From the NCBI GenBank assembly GCA_947459165.1, contig CANHCW010000004.1:1-39343 (forward strand): 39,343 nt of DNA. The letters are read 5' to 3'. The position numbers and the translations under genes are program-made. The DNA comes from Flavobacteriales bacterium. GTDB taxonomy: Bacteria > Bacteroidota > Bacteroidia > NS11-12g > UBA955. Below are positions 1 through 8,155 of the stretch, one piece after another. How positions within the stretch are numbered: position 1 is the stretch's first letter; the number at the start of each line of letters is the position of its first letter. The notes under the pieces are model-generated. The model saw nothing but the letters and a program-made list of their open reading frames with translations, was not told the origin of the DNA and did not search any database.

Positions 1-2
1 AG

Positions 3-398
3 GCTGCAGGAAACAGTTCCGAGCCCAGGCAATACAGCTTAACAGACAACCATGCGGTGGGGGCGAGGGCATTTTACCGAGTGAAACAAACCGATTTGGA
101 TGGTGAGTCATCGAACAGCGAGATTTGTTCGGTATTACCGGTGAACGATATATCAGGCGCGTTGGATATTTACCCCAATCCGGCCAACGATGTGCTTACC
201 GTGGTGAACAACGCAGAAGAAACAGAAGTACTTACCCTGCGCCTGATTGATATGGCAGGAAAGGAAGTGTTGAGGGTGCGAAGCGAACAAAAAATAACAA
301 AATTGGCCACTGAAAAACTGCGTCCGGGTGTTTATTTGTTTACTGCAGATGGACCGGAAGGCATGCGCACGGCAAAGAAATTGTTGATTTATCGCTGA
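3..398 (+). CDS. C-terminal part of a secreted protein with a T9SS C-terminal sorting domain (truncated by window start)
   Basis: The frame is open from base 3. Translation contains FYRVKQTDLDG and 'YPNPANDVLTV...LRPGVYLFTADG...KKLLIYR', typical of type A T9SS sorting domains. Confidence 0.85.
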   Translation, partial: AAGNSSEPRQYSLTDNHAVGARAFYRVKQTDLDGESSNSEICSVLPVNDISGALDIYPNPANDVLTVVNNAEETEVLTLRLIDMAGKEVLRVRSEQKITKLATEKLRPGVYLFTADGPEGMRTAKKLLIYR

Positions 399-467
399 TA
401 AACCAAAGACAAAAATTTAAAGTCGCGGTAAAAGGAAATTGCACGCGGTGGTTTTAAATTGCGGCGG

Positions 468-1229
468 ATGTTTTTCCTGTTGTCAAAACTGCTGATTGTT
501 TTTTTGAGGCCCCTTTGCTGGATTTTGGGGCTGGGAATTTGGGCATTGCTAACCAAAAACCAGTTAAGAAAAAAACGATTGATTTGGGCGGTGGTGGCGC
601 TTTCATTTTTTTGCTCAAATAAAGTTTTGGTGAATGAACTGGCCCGAATGTGGGAGGTCGATCCGGCAAAAGATGCCGTCGCTTCTTCGGGTGTTGCCGT
701 CATTCTTGGCGGTTATGCCGAATGGGATGAGCACCGCAACCGGGTACAAATGAGTGAAGCCGCGGAAAGGCTATATGTGCCCATACGGCTTTACCAACAA
801 GGAAAAATAAAGAAATTTATACTCAGTGGTGGTTCCTCGTCGGTTACTGGTCGCACCAAACCTGAGGCAACTTATGTAAAACCCGTTTTATTGGATTTTG
901 GCATTCCGGATTCGGATATTGTGGTGGAAGACAAATCGCGCAACACACACGAGAATGCCACGAATACAGCGGCTATACTGAAAAAACTGAATGTAAAAGG
1001 AGAGGTGCTTTTGGTAACAAGCGCTTTTCACATGCGCAGGTCTCAGGCGGTTTTTAAGAAAGCCGGAATTGCGGTAAACCCTTATCCGGTGCATTACATA
1101 AGCGATTACGGCCGGGGTTACTTTTTACCCGATTGGTTTTTGCCATCATCAGAGGCTTTATATCGTTTTGATATGCTGATGAAGGAGTTCGTCGGTTACA
1201 ATGTTTACAAACTCACCGGTAAGTTGTAA
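468..1229 (+). CDS. YdcF/SanA/ElyC-like (DUF218) membrane protein
   Basis: N-terminal hydrophobic segments, then VILGGYAEWDEHRNRVQMSEAAERLYVPIRLYQQGKIKKFILSGG and EDKSRNTHENA, typical of the YdcF family. The ORF track starts at a TTG (459); ATG at 468 is the more likely start. Confidence 0.8.
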   Translation: MFFLLSKLLIVFLRPLCWILGLGIWALLTKNQLRKKRLIWAVVALSFFCSNKVLVNELARMWEVDPAKDAVASSGVAVILGGYAEWDEHRNRVQMSEAAERLYVPIRLYQQGKIKKFILSGGSSSVTGRTKPEATYVKPVLLDFGIPDSDIVVEDKSRNTHENATNTAAILKKLNVKGEVLLVTSAFHMRRSQAVFKKAGIAVNPYPVHYISDYGRGYFLPDWFLPSSEALYRFDMLMKEFVGYNVYKLTGKL

Positions 1230-1234
1230 CCGGC

Positions 1235-2641
1235 CTAAAACTTTTGATAGATAAAGGGAACCGGCTCCAGTCCTGATATTTGGTAGGCCGTAAAGATGAC
1301 CAGCAACAGCAGCATACTGTGAAAAGGCCAGGGTAGTTTTTCGAAAAATTGCATAGTTTTTTCGTAGTATTTCGGAAGTACCCAATGCAAAATGAGGGTA
1401 ACGCAGATTACTCCAAATACACCACCAAAATCTTTAAGCCATTGCGGAAACAAATGCCAGTCGGGCTGTGTGAAAACCTGAAGCAACATGGCATTGGCAG
1501 TTTCCATGTTTTCCTGCCTAAAATAAATACCGCTGAGTGATAAAAAAGCAAAAGTGAGAAATACCGATATGCCCGAATACATAAAACCGGGAAGCACAGA
1601 CTTTATCCGATGCCTGAGGTTATTGCTAATTACATCCCACGACAAAGCCAATCCGTGTAGCATTCCCCAAAAAGTGTAGTTGAGAGAGGTACCATGCCAA
1701 AATCCGCTAATAATGAAGGTAATCATGACCGCCAGAACGGTTCCCCATTTACTGAGGGAACGAAGAGAAAATGAAAGCGGGAAAAATAGGTATTCATTTA
1801 ACCATTTGCTCAGGCTCATGTGCCAGCGCCGCCAGTATTCGGTAATGTTTCCGGCAATGTAGGGGAAGTTGAAGTTTTCGGCAATTTGAAAGCCCATTAG
1901 CATGGCAATTCCCATCATCAAATCGGTGTAGCCGCTAAAATCCAGAAACACAAGCAAAGCCTGTGCAACGGAAGCCAATGTAACTTCCATGCCGGTGAAT
2001 AAATGAGGACTTTCGAATACCCGATCGGTGAAGTTCGCACCCAGATAAGCCGCCAAACAAAACTTTTTGATGATGCCGGAACTGAGATAAAAGAAAGCCC
2101 TTCCTGTATTCACTTTTTCCCAACTGAAGGGAGATTTCAATTCGGGTAGAAAGTCGCGGGCAGGAGAGATGGGGCCTTGCAGAATAAGCGGAAAGAAACT
2201 AAGGTAGGCGAGATAATCCACAGCAGAATCAACGGGTTCTTCCATGTTTTCGTGGTACACATCGAGCACATAGCCCAGCGACCTGAAAACGAAGAAAGAA
2301 ATGCCTGCAACGGCCGGCCAGAAAAAATACTGGTTCAAGGCAAACCATTGGGTGAAGTGGCGGAAACAAAGTATTAGGCCTACATTCAGCAACACACTGG
2401 AATAAAGCAAAAGTCTTTTACGAAGTGGTGATTTGCTCTTGGCAATTCCTTTGGCAATAAAAAAATCGCTAATTCCATTGATCAACAAAATGGCAATACC
2501 CCAAGTGCTCAGTAGCCAGTAAAAAGCCAGACTGAATATCAAAATCAACCACTTTCTCCAACCCTGCTTGTGAGCCAATGCACCATAAAGGAGCAAAAAT
2601 GTGAGAAACGATGCAATGAAAATAGAGGAATTGAATGCCAT
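1235..2641 (-). CDS. MBOAT family O-acyltransferase (AlgI/DltB-like)
   Basis: Multi-span protein with 'FLDFSGYTDLMMGIAMLMGFQIAENFNFPY...YWRRWHMSLSKWLNEYLFFPLS' and 'FIISGFWHGTSLNYTFWGMLHG' (conserved MBOAT His). Confidence 0.93.
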   Translation of the reverse strand: MAFNSSIFIASFLTFLLLYGALAHKQGWRKWLILIFSLAFYWLLSTWGIAILLINGISDFFIAKGIAKSKSPLRKRLLLYSSVLLNVGLILCFRHFTQWFALNQYFFWPAVAGISFFVFRSLGYVLDVYHENMEEPVDSAVDYLAYLSFFPLILQGPISPARDFLPELKSPFSWEKVNTGRAFFYLSSGIIKKFCLAAYLGANFTDRVFESPHLFTGMEVTLASVAQALLVFLDFSGYTDLMMGIAMLMGFQIAENFNFPYIAGNITEYWRRWHMSLSKWLNEYLFFPLSFSLRSLSKWGTVLAVMITFIISGFWHGTSLNYTFWGMLHGLALSWDVISNNLRHRIKSVLPGFMYSGISVFLTFAFLSLSGIYFRQENMETANAMLLQVFTQPDWHLFPQWLKDFGGVFGVICVTLILHWVLPKYYEKTMQFFEKLPWPFHSMLLLLVIFTAYQISGLEPVPFIYQKF

Positions 2642-2642
2642 G

Positions 2643-4265
2643 TTATTTCACTCTCAGCGATTGTCCTACACGGATGTTACTCGATTTTAAGTTATTCATT
2701 TTCATAATGGCGGAAGTGGTGGTTCCGTATTTTCTCGCAATCCCCGAAATGGTTTCACCTGATTTTACCTTGTGGTAAACTGCAACAGGTTTTGGGGCTG
2801 TTTTGGGTGCCGGTTTTGGCGCAGGTGGCAGATTGGGTTTGGGTGCAGGTACATGCGGCGCATTGTTGGGCTTGGGAGCAGGCGTTTGGGTTTTGATAGG
2901 AGCATATATTTTCAATACCTGACCAATCCACAAATAATTGCTGCGCAAATTGTTCCAAACTCTTATTTGATAAGCCGTAACGCCATACCAACCTGCAATA
3001 GACCAAATGGTTTGACCGCGCAAAACCCTGTGATAAACCCATTGGTATTTAACTGTAGGAACAATGACTTCGGCCTTTTTGGTGGTGTCAATGGGAGGGT
3101 TTTCAAGTGAATCAATGTTGTAAATGAGAGAAGAAGCCGCTTCGTTGCTTTGATACCATTCTTGGGTTCTTTTCCATGCATCGGCAATCAGTTGTCCTTT
3201 CAATTGATATCCCGAATAACTCAAATGAACCAAATCCCACTGACTGAGTTTGGAAGCACTCCACTGAAGCATGGAAAACCTTCCGCCCGAAACCCAGTAC
3301 CAGTCGTAAAAAGCGCAGTTATTATCTTTTGAGAACTCTTTAATGAATTTAGAAAACTCCATACACTCCTGCAGACTGTAACCACCGCGATAAATATCTT
3401 GCGAGCAACTCAGTATTACGGCGGTATTGGGGCAAGCCCTGCGAATCTTCTGAACAATATTATACAGGTTATCATTAAAAGCCTGTTTTTGAAAACCGCC
3501 CCTGTAAAAGTCATTGGCACCAACATCAATTACCACCGCATCTGGACTCATGAGGGGAAGCTGTTTTTCCATGATATTCTGTTTTAACAGAGAGTAATGC
3601 CCGGCACCGTTGATACCAACGCTGTGGAATAGTGCGCCTTTGTCTTCGGGATTTTCTATGCTTATTCCGTAAATCTCGAAATCTTTCTGTTCCGCTGCGT
3701 TTTTTTTGATGTAAAAACTCAGTTCATTCTCACCTCGGCGAAGTGCAACATCCAGCACATCGGCATTCGGAGGATTTTCGGGATCATAAATATCAACTTT
3801 GTATTCGTCGCTGCCGGCTTTCAACAATAAATCATAACTGCCGGGGCTTCTTTTACAAAAAATTCTGATTTTGGTAAATTCCGGTCTGATACTTCCTCTG
3901 AAATGAAAACGGAAAGAGGCAAAACTATCTGCAGTGCGAGATGCTGCGCCGGTTACTCCCAAATCAATATTCGGGGCCAATTCCACATTCTTTGCGTAAA
4001 GCCAGCGTCCGGTGTGGTCTGTGGTGTAATCTACTGCAGCGTGGGTGCGGGCCGTACTAAACGGAAAAACCAATCCACGGCCACCAAATCCCATGGCTTG
4101 TTGAAATCTGTTTCTGATTTCAGAGGTAAAGTGGTCGGCCTGCACATGAGAATCTCCAATGTAAAGGAATGTAACCTTTTTCTTGTCCGCATTGGATATT
4201 TTCTGCATCAACGGTGAAAGAACATCACGATTGTAAAACTGAAGTGTATTCAGTTCCTGATGCAA
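2643..4265 (-). CDS. SGNH/GDSL-hydrolase-like protein with two C-terminal LysM domains
   Basis: GDSH (LYIGDSHVQADHF), GAND (VVIDVGANDFYRGG) and DLVHLS blocks of the SGNH fold. Two LysM repeats (YHRVLRGQTIWSIAGWYGV..., YHKVKSGETISGIARKYGT...) are joined by a Pro/Ala/Lys linker. The listed start is TTG; the open frame extends upstream (see findings). Confidence 0.88.
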   Translation of the reverse strand: MHQELNTLQFYNRDVLSPLMQKISNADKKKVTFLYIGDSHVQADHFTSEIRNRFQQAMGFGGRGLVFPFSTARTHAAVDYTTDHTGRWLYAKNVELAPNIDLGVTGAASRTADSFASFRFHFRGSIRPEFTKIRIFCKRSPGSYDLLLKAGSDEYKVDIYDPENPPNADVLDVALRRGENELSFYIKKNAAEQKDFEIYGISIENPEDKGALFHSVGINGAGHYSLLKQNIMEKQLPLMSPDAVVIDVGANDFYRGGFQKQAFNDNLYNIVQKIRRACPNTAVILSCSQDIYRGGYSLQECMEFSKFIKEFSKDNNCAFYDWYWVSGGRFSMLQWSASKLSQWDLVHLSYSGYQLKGQLIADAWKRTQEWYQSNEAASSLIYNIDSLENPPIDTTKKAEVIVPTVKYQWVYHRVLRGQTIWSIAGWYGVTAYQIRVWNNLRSNYLWIGQVLKIYAPIKTQTPAPKPNNAPHVPAPKPNLPPAPKPAPKTAPKPVAVYHKVKSGETISGIARKYGTTTSAIMKMNNLKSSNIRVGQSLRVK

Positions 4266-4365
4266 AAAACTATACGGATAAATGGCGTTGACAGGCCAAA
4301 CTGGATCTGTTTTTACCCTGGCTCCGGTAAAGATGAATCCGGTGATGATCGATATGAATGCGGCC

Positions 4366-5790
4366 TTATTGATTTCGATTTTGATTGATCAACTGATATA
4401 CTTCGTATTCCCCCATCAATTCCTGATAAAGAGTTTTGGCAAACTGCATCTGACCGGCGGGTGAGAGGTGACCATCCAAACCGGCCCAGCCTTTTTGCGT
4501 CCAGCCCACAATACCGCCGTCTTTGGCCATGAGTGAATGCATGTCGAAAAATGCGCAACCTGCTTCAGCGGCTGCAACCCCAATCTTCTCCGCCAACAGA
4601 CCTGCATAAGGATACGACTGCGGAACCCCATCAATTGTTCTTCCCATATCACCGCCACTCACCACAAGAATGCTTACACCGGGCAAGGCATTTCTGAATT
4701 TAACGAAAAGCCGCTTCAATTCATTGCCCACATATTCCGCAACCTGTTCATTTTTAATGTAAGGAATGGCATTGTTGCCGTAATGAAGAATGCAAAGTTT
4801 GGTGTTCAGCATTTTTGCCTGCATTTTCAGCATGCCATCTGAAATCAGGAACAAACCGTCTCCGCTGTGCCCTCTTATCCCGCAATTGTCTATCTGAATC
4901 CCGCGGTTCGATTCCAGCATGTAACCATAAAGAATGGTCCCACCGCCGGCACCATTTAATGAAACATTTCCATATTCAGCCTTGCCCAGGTACAACCTAC
5001 CTCCCATATTTGATTTTGGAATTTCAAAGCTCTTTTTTCCTGTAGCAGTTGTTAGGGTAAGTTTATCACCATTGCTTTTGCCATGAAGCAAGTACAAACG
5101 GTCATATTTTATATTGTTTGAAATGAATATTTGTGCGTATGGATTGAAATTGGAATCCTGGTAAGATGTGAAAAATTTAACCCCTGAGAATCCAAAATCG
5201 CTTGATTTTCTGTTAGAAAAGACGGTATGTCGAATCCACCCCGGACCGGTTTTAAGTGTAACATTCCTGTAGCCGGCAATATCGCTGAGGGGAACAAGTC
5301 CCTGTCCGTTGCCACCAAATTTTCCTTGCAGCAATGATCTTAAATCCTGAGAAATTCGATCTCCCTCAATCTGTGAATCGCCGTAGTACCATATTCGAAC
5401 AGCTGAATCACCCATTCCCAGCAGGGCCTGAAAGAAGGCATCAAGTGGTTTAACCTTTTGCTCGTTGATGTTGTTATCGAGAAAATGATTTTTACTTTTT
5501 ATGGAATCAACCTTCAGCTTTACAGCGGCATTCAATTTTCTGGTTAGGGCTGTATCCAGGGCTTTGGGTTTTGCCTTGCCGGTTCGTTTTGAAGCCCCAT
5601 CCTTGCCAGATAAGCTTTTTTGCAAATCATCAATTGAAGTAAAAACGAACCCATGACCATTCATCCAAGCTTTGGTTTCGGGTATGCTGAACAAAACAAC
5701 AACACATATCAAACCCATACACAGGAATACCAAGGTAAATTTAGATTTATGGGTTTGAGACAGTTTCAAATCAGCCTGTTTTATCTGCAA
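4366..5790 (-). CDS. SGNH/GDSL-like protein with N-terminal membrane anchor (DltD/AlgX-like role proposed)
   Basis: N-terminal TM (FTLVFLCMGLICVVVLFSI), then WYYGDSQIEGDRIS, LHYGNNA and DGHLSPAGQ blocks of the SGNH superfamily. Confidence 0.8.
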   Translation of the reverse strand: MQIKQADLKLSQTHKSKFTLVFLCMGLICVVVLFSIPETKAWMNGHGFVFTSIDDLQKSLSGKDGASKRTGKAKPKALDTALTRKLNAAVKLKVDSIKSKNHFLDNNINEQKVKPLDAFFQALLGMGDSAVRIWYYGDSQIEGDRISQDLRSLLQGKFGGNGQGLVPLSDIAGYRNVTLKTGPGWIRHTVFSNRKSSDFGFSGVKFFTSYQDSNFNPYAQIFISNNIKYDRLYLLHGKSNGDKLTLTTATGKKSFEIPKSNMGGRLYLGKAEYGNVSLNGAGGGTILYGYMLESNRGIQIDNCGIRGHSGDGLFLISDGMLKMQAKMLNTKLCILHYGNNAIPYIKNEQVAEYVGNELKRLFVKFRNALPGVSILVVSGGDMGRTIDGVPQSYPYAGLLAEKIGVAAAEAGCAFFDMHSLMAKDGGIVGWTQKGWAGLDGHLSPAGQMQFAKTLYQELMGEYEVYQLINQNRNQ

Positions 5791-6013
5791 TCAATTGAAC
5801 AAGCTCTCCGGTATTCTTCATGCCGGTAAGCTCCTTGAGTTTGAAACGAATTCCAAAATGTTTTTCCACTTCAGAAACCATGGTAAGGTGAGAAAGGGAA
5901 TCCCATCTTTCTACATCCGCCGCAGTAAGGGTGTCGGTAATTTCAATTTCACCGCATTTGAATACCTTGTTGAAGAGGGTACTCAGGTCAGTTCTAATTT
6001 TTGATTTATCCAT
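5771..6013 (-). CDS. Acyl/peptidyl carrier protein
   Basis: 80 aa acidic protein with ERWDSLSHLTMVSEVEKHFGIRF; the DSL serine is the expected phosphopantetheine site. Confidence 0.9.
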   Translation of the reverse strand: MDKSKIRTDLSTLFNKVFKCGEIEITDTLTAADVERWDSLSHLTMVSEVEKHFGIRFKLKELTGMKNTGELVQLIADKTG

Positions 6014-6665
6014 TTTGCCGGTTCAGCACCATCGATATGCGGGTGCCGTCTGCCAACAAATCTAAAATACGAATGTCGTTGCAGGTGCTTTCCCGCCTAT
6101 TTAAAAATCCACATTTTGTATAGGAAGCCACTGCCGCGGAATTGTTCGCCAACAATTGAATTTCACAGCCCTCGAAATCAATATCGTTTTTTTGGTGTTC
6201 TGAAACTGCAAATTCAATCAGCCTTCCTGCCAGCCCTTGCCCCCGAAAAGCTTTGTGCGTGTAGATGCATTCGAGTTGCACATATCCTTTTAGCCGGGGC
6301 AATTGCATTTCAGCAAGTAACTTCAGTTTGTCTGCCGCCTCGTTCCAAACCTTGTCTAAAAAATAGGCCATAGCTTGCGCTTTAAGTTGTCCCGACCCCA
6401 ATCCTTGAGATCCTTCTACCCAACAACTCAAACATGCCGCTTGTTGCCCATCTGCTTCAGCAATCAAAAAATGTTGTAAACACCATTCCTGCCCTTCAAT
6501 ATCTTCATCAAGAATATCCCGAATGAGTTTGGCCGTATCTTCTTCAGATAAATCAAACAGAGTTGTATACGGCAGCTTATCAGAGCCGGATTTTTCAGCT
6601 TCAATAATTCCTTCAACAATAAATTCTATATCCGCTTCAACGGCCTTTCTAAAACTCAGCTTCAT
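6006..6665 (-). CDS. GNAT family N-acetyltransferase
   Basis: 'LECIYTHKAFRGQGLAGRLIEFAVSEHQ...GCEIQLLANNSAAVASYTKCGF' matches GNAT motifs A and B. Confidence 0.85.
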   Translation of the reverse strand: MKLSFRKAVEADIEFIVEGIIEAEKSGSDKLPYTTLFDLSEEDTAKLIRDILDEDIEGQEWCLQHFLIAEADGQQAACLSCWVEGSQGLGSGQLKAQAMAYFLDKVWNEAADKLKLLAEMQLPRLKGYVQLECIYTHKAFRGQGLAGRLIEFAVSEHQKNDIDFEGCEIQLLANNSAAVASYTKCGFLNRRESTCNDIRILDLLADGTRISMVLNRQNG

Positions 6666-8155
6666 TCTTCTGCAGCTTTGGCGGCCAACTGCCGCAATAG
6701 TTTTTTATCTGTTTTTCCGTTGTTGTTCAGTGGCATTTCTTCAACACTCAGAACCTGATGAGGAACCATATAATCCGGAAGGTGTTTTGCCAGCTTGGTT
6801 CTCAATTCATCTCCGTCAGTTTGAAGATTTTCGACAAACAAAGCCAATTGCCAACCCTGATCGGCGTGCTGGAAACCCACCGCAACGGCTTGATTCCTTG
6901 GTAGAATTTTGGCTGTAGCCACCTCAATTTCTGAAAGTTCTACCCTGTAACCCTGAATTTTTACCTGATCGTCGGCCCGGCCAACATAAAATAATTGTCC
7001 ATTCTCATCCTGAAAAACCAAATCCCCGGTACGGTAGTAACGCACTCCCTCGTGTTCAAAGAATGATCTGCCATTTTGTTCTTCGTTCAGAATATAACCG
7101 GGTGTAACCTGTTCACCGGTCAAACACAATTCCCCTAAGTTACTTTCTTCATGTTCTCCAGTTCCTGAAATCAGCACCTGTGTTTTCAGCATGGGTTTTC
7201 CTATTCCCATAATTCCATTGTGGTGCAGGTTTTCTGCCTTGCGAGGATTGATGGTTAAGCAGCTGCAGTAAATGGTTGCTTCGGTTGGTCCGTAAACATT
7301 GTCAATGCGAGCATTAGGTATACATTTTGCCCATTTTTTTACCACATCCAGCTTCAATGCCTCGCCACAAAACTGAGAGTAACGCAGATCGGGCAGTTCA
7401 ATATCGTCAAGGTAAGGCATCAGCAACTGTATTGCCGAGGGAACCATCAAACTAAAGGTAATTTTCTGTTCATCAAGCACATGGTACAATGCCAGGGTTT
7501 TAATCATTCCATCGGGCAGTGTATGAAAACTTCCACCAAACATTAATGGCACAGTGAAACAAACTACCGATAAATCAAATGTGAGCTCGAACATTTGCAA
7601 AAACCGATCCTGCGGCCCCACAGAGTAACCCATGTTTTCAAACCCGTCGAGAAAAGCCTGAATGTTACCAAAAGTTATGGGAACACCTTTGGGTTTGCCG
7701 GTTGTTCCTGATGTAAACAAAATGTATGCTGTGCGGTTAGCCGGTGCACCTATGTTAAAACATCGCTGACCGCGCAGTTCACTTGTACAATGAAATTGAA
7801 TGCTGGGAAATGCCTTTTTCAGTAATGCTATCGAATTATCATCTGTACTGTAAAAAACATCGCTGATTCCTGAGTCAGCTAAAATGCTGCTTATTCTTCC
7901 TTCAGGATAACCGGCGTTGATGGGAACATATGCTTTGCCGGTAAGCCAGGCTGCAAGAAGGCAAGCGTAGGTTCCTGCCGTATTTTGGGTGATAATCCCA
8001 ATGTGTTCTCCGCCTGTTCTCTGAATCCGGTTTTGAATACCGGCCACATTTGCACCAAACTCGGCATAACTATAATGCACTTCATTAATCACACAGGCAG
8101 TTTTTTCTCCGCCTGAATTCAGTTGTTCAGCAATCCGGTCGGTGAATTGAATCAT
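6662..8155 (-). CDS. Amino-acid adenylation enzyme / AMP-dependent ligase (DltA-like)
   Basis: 'YILFTSGTTGKPKGVPITFGN', 'FELTFDLSVVCF', 'QFCGEALKLD', 'VYGPTEATIYC', 'YYRTGDLVFQDENGQLFYVGRADDQVKIQGYRVELSEIE' and 'NNNGKTDKKLL' are adenylation core motifs in DltA/NRPS order. Confidence 0.93.
   Translation of the reverse strand: MIQFTDRIAEQLNSGGEKTACVINEVHYSYAEFGANVAGIQNRIQRTGGEHIGIITQNTAGTYACLLAAWLTGKAYVPINAGYPEGRISSILADSGISDVFYSTDDNSIALLKKAFPSIQFHCTSELRGQRCFNIGAPANRTAYILFTSGTTGKPKGVPITFGNIQAFLDGFENMGYSVGPQDRFLQMFELTFDLSVVCFTVPLMFGGSFHTLPDGMIKTLALYHVLDEQKITFSLMVPSAIQLLMPYLDDIELPDLRYSQFCGEALKLDVVKKWAKCIPNARIDNVYGPTEATIYCSCLTINPRKAENLHHNGIMGIGKPMLKTQVLISGTGEHEESNLGELCLTGEQVTPGYILNEEQNGRSFFEHEGVRYYRTGDLVFQDENGQLFYVGRADDQVKIQGYRVELSEIEVATAKILPRNQAVAVGFQHADQGWQLALFVENLQTDGDELRTKLAKHLPDYMVPHQVLSVEEMPLNNNGKTDKKLLRQLAAKAAEE

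Noticed and set aside
389-703. 104-aa minus-strand ORF
   Set aside because: Antisense to the YdcF-like gene and the T9SS protein end; no supporting motif.
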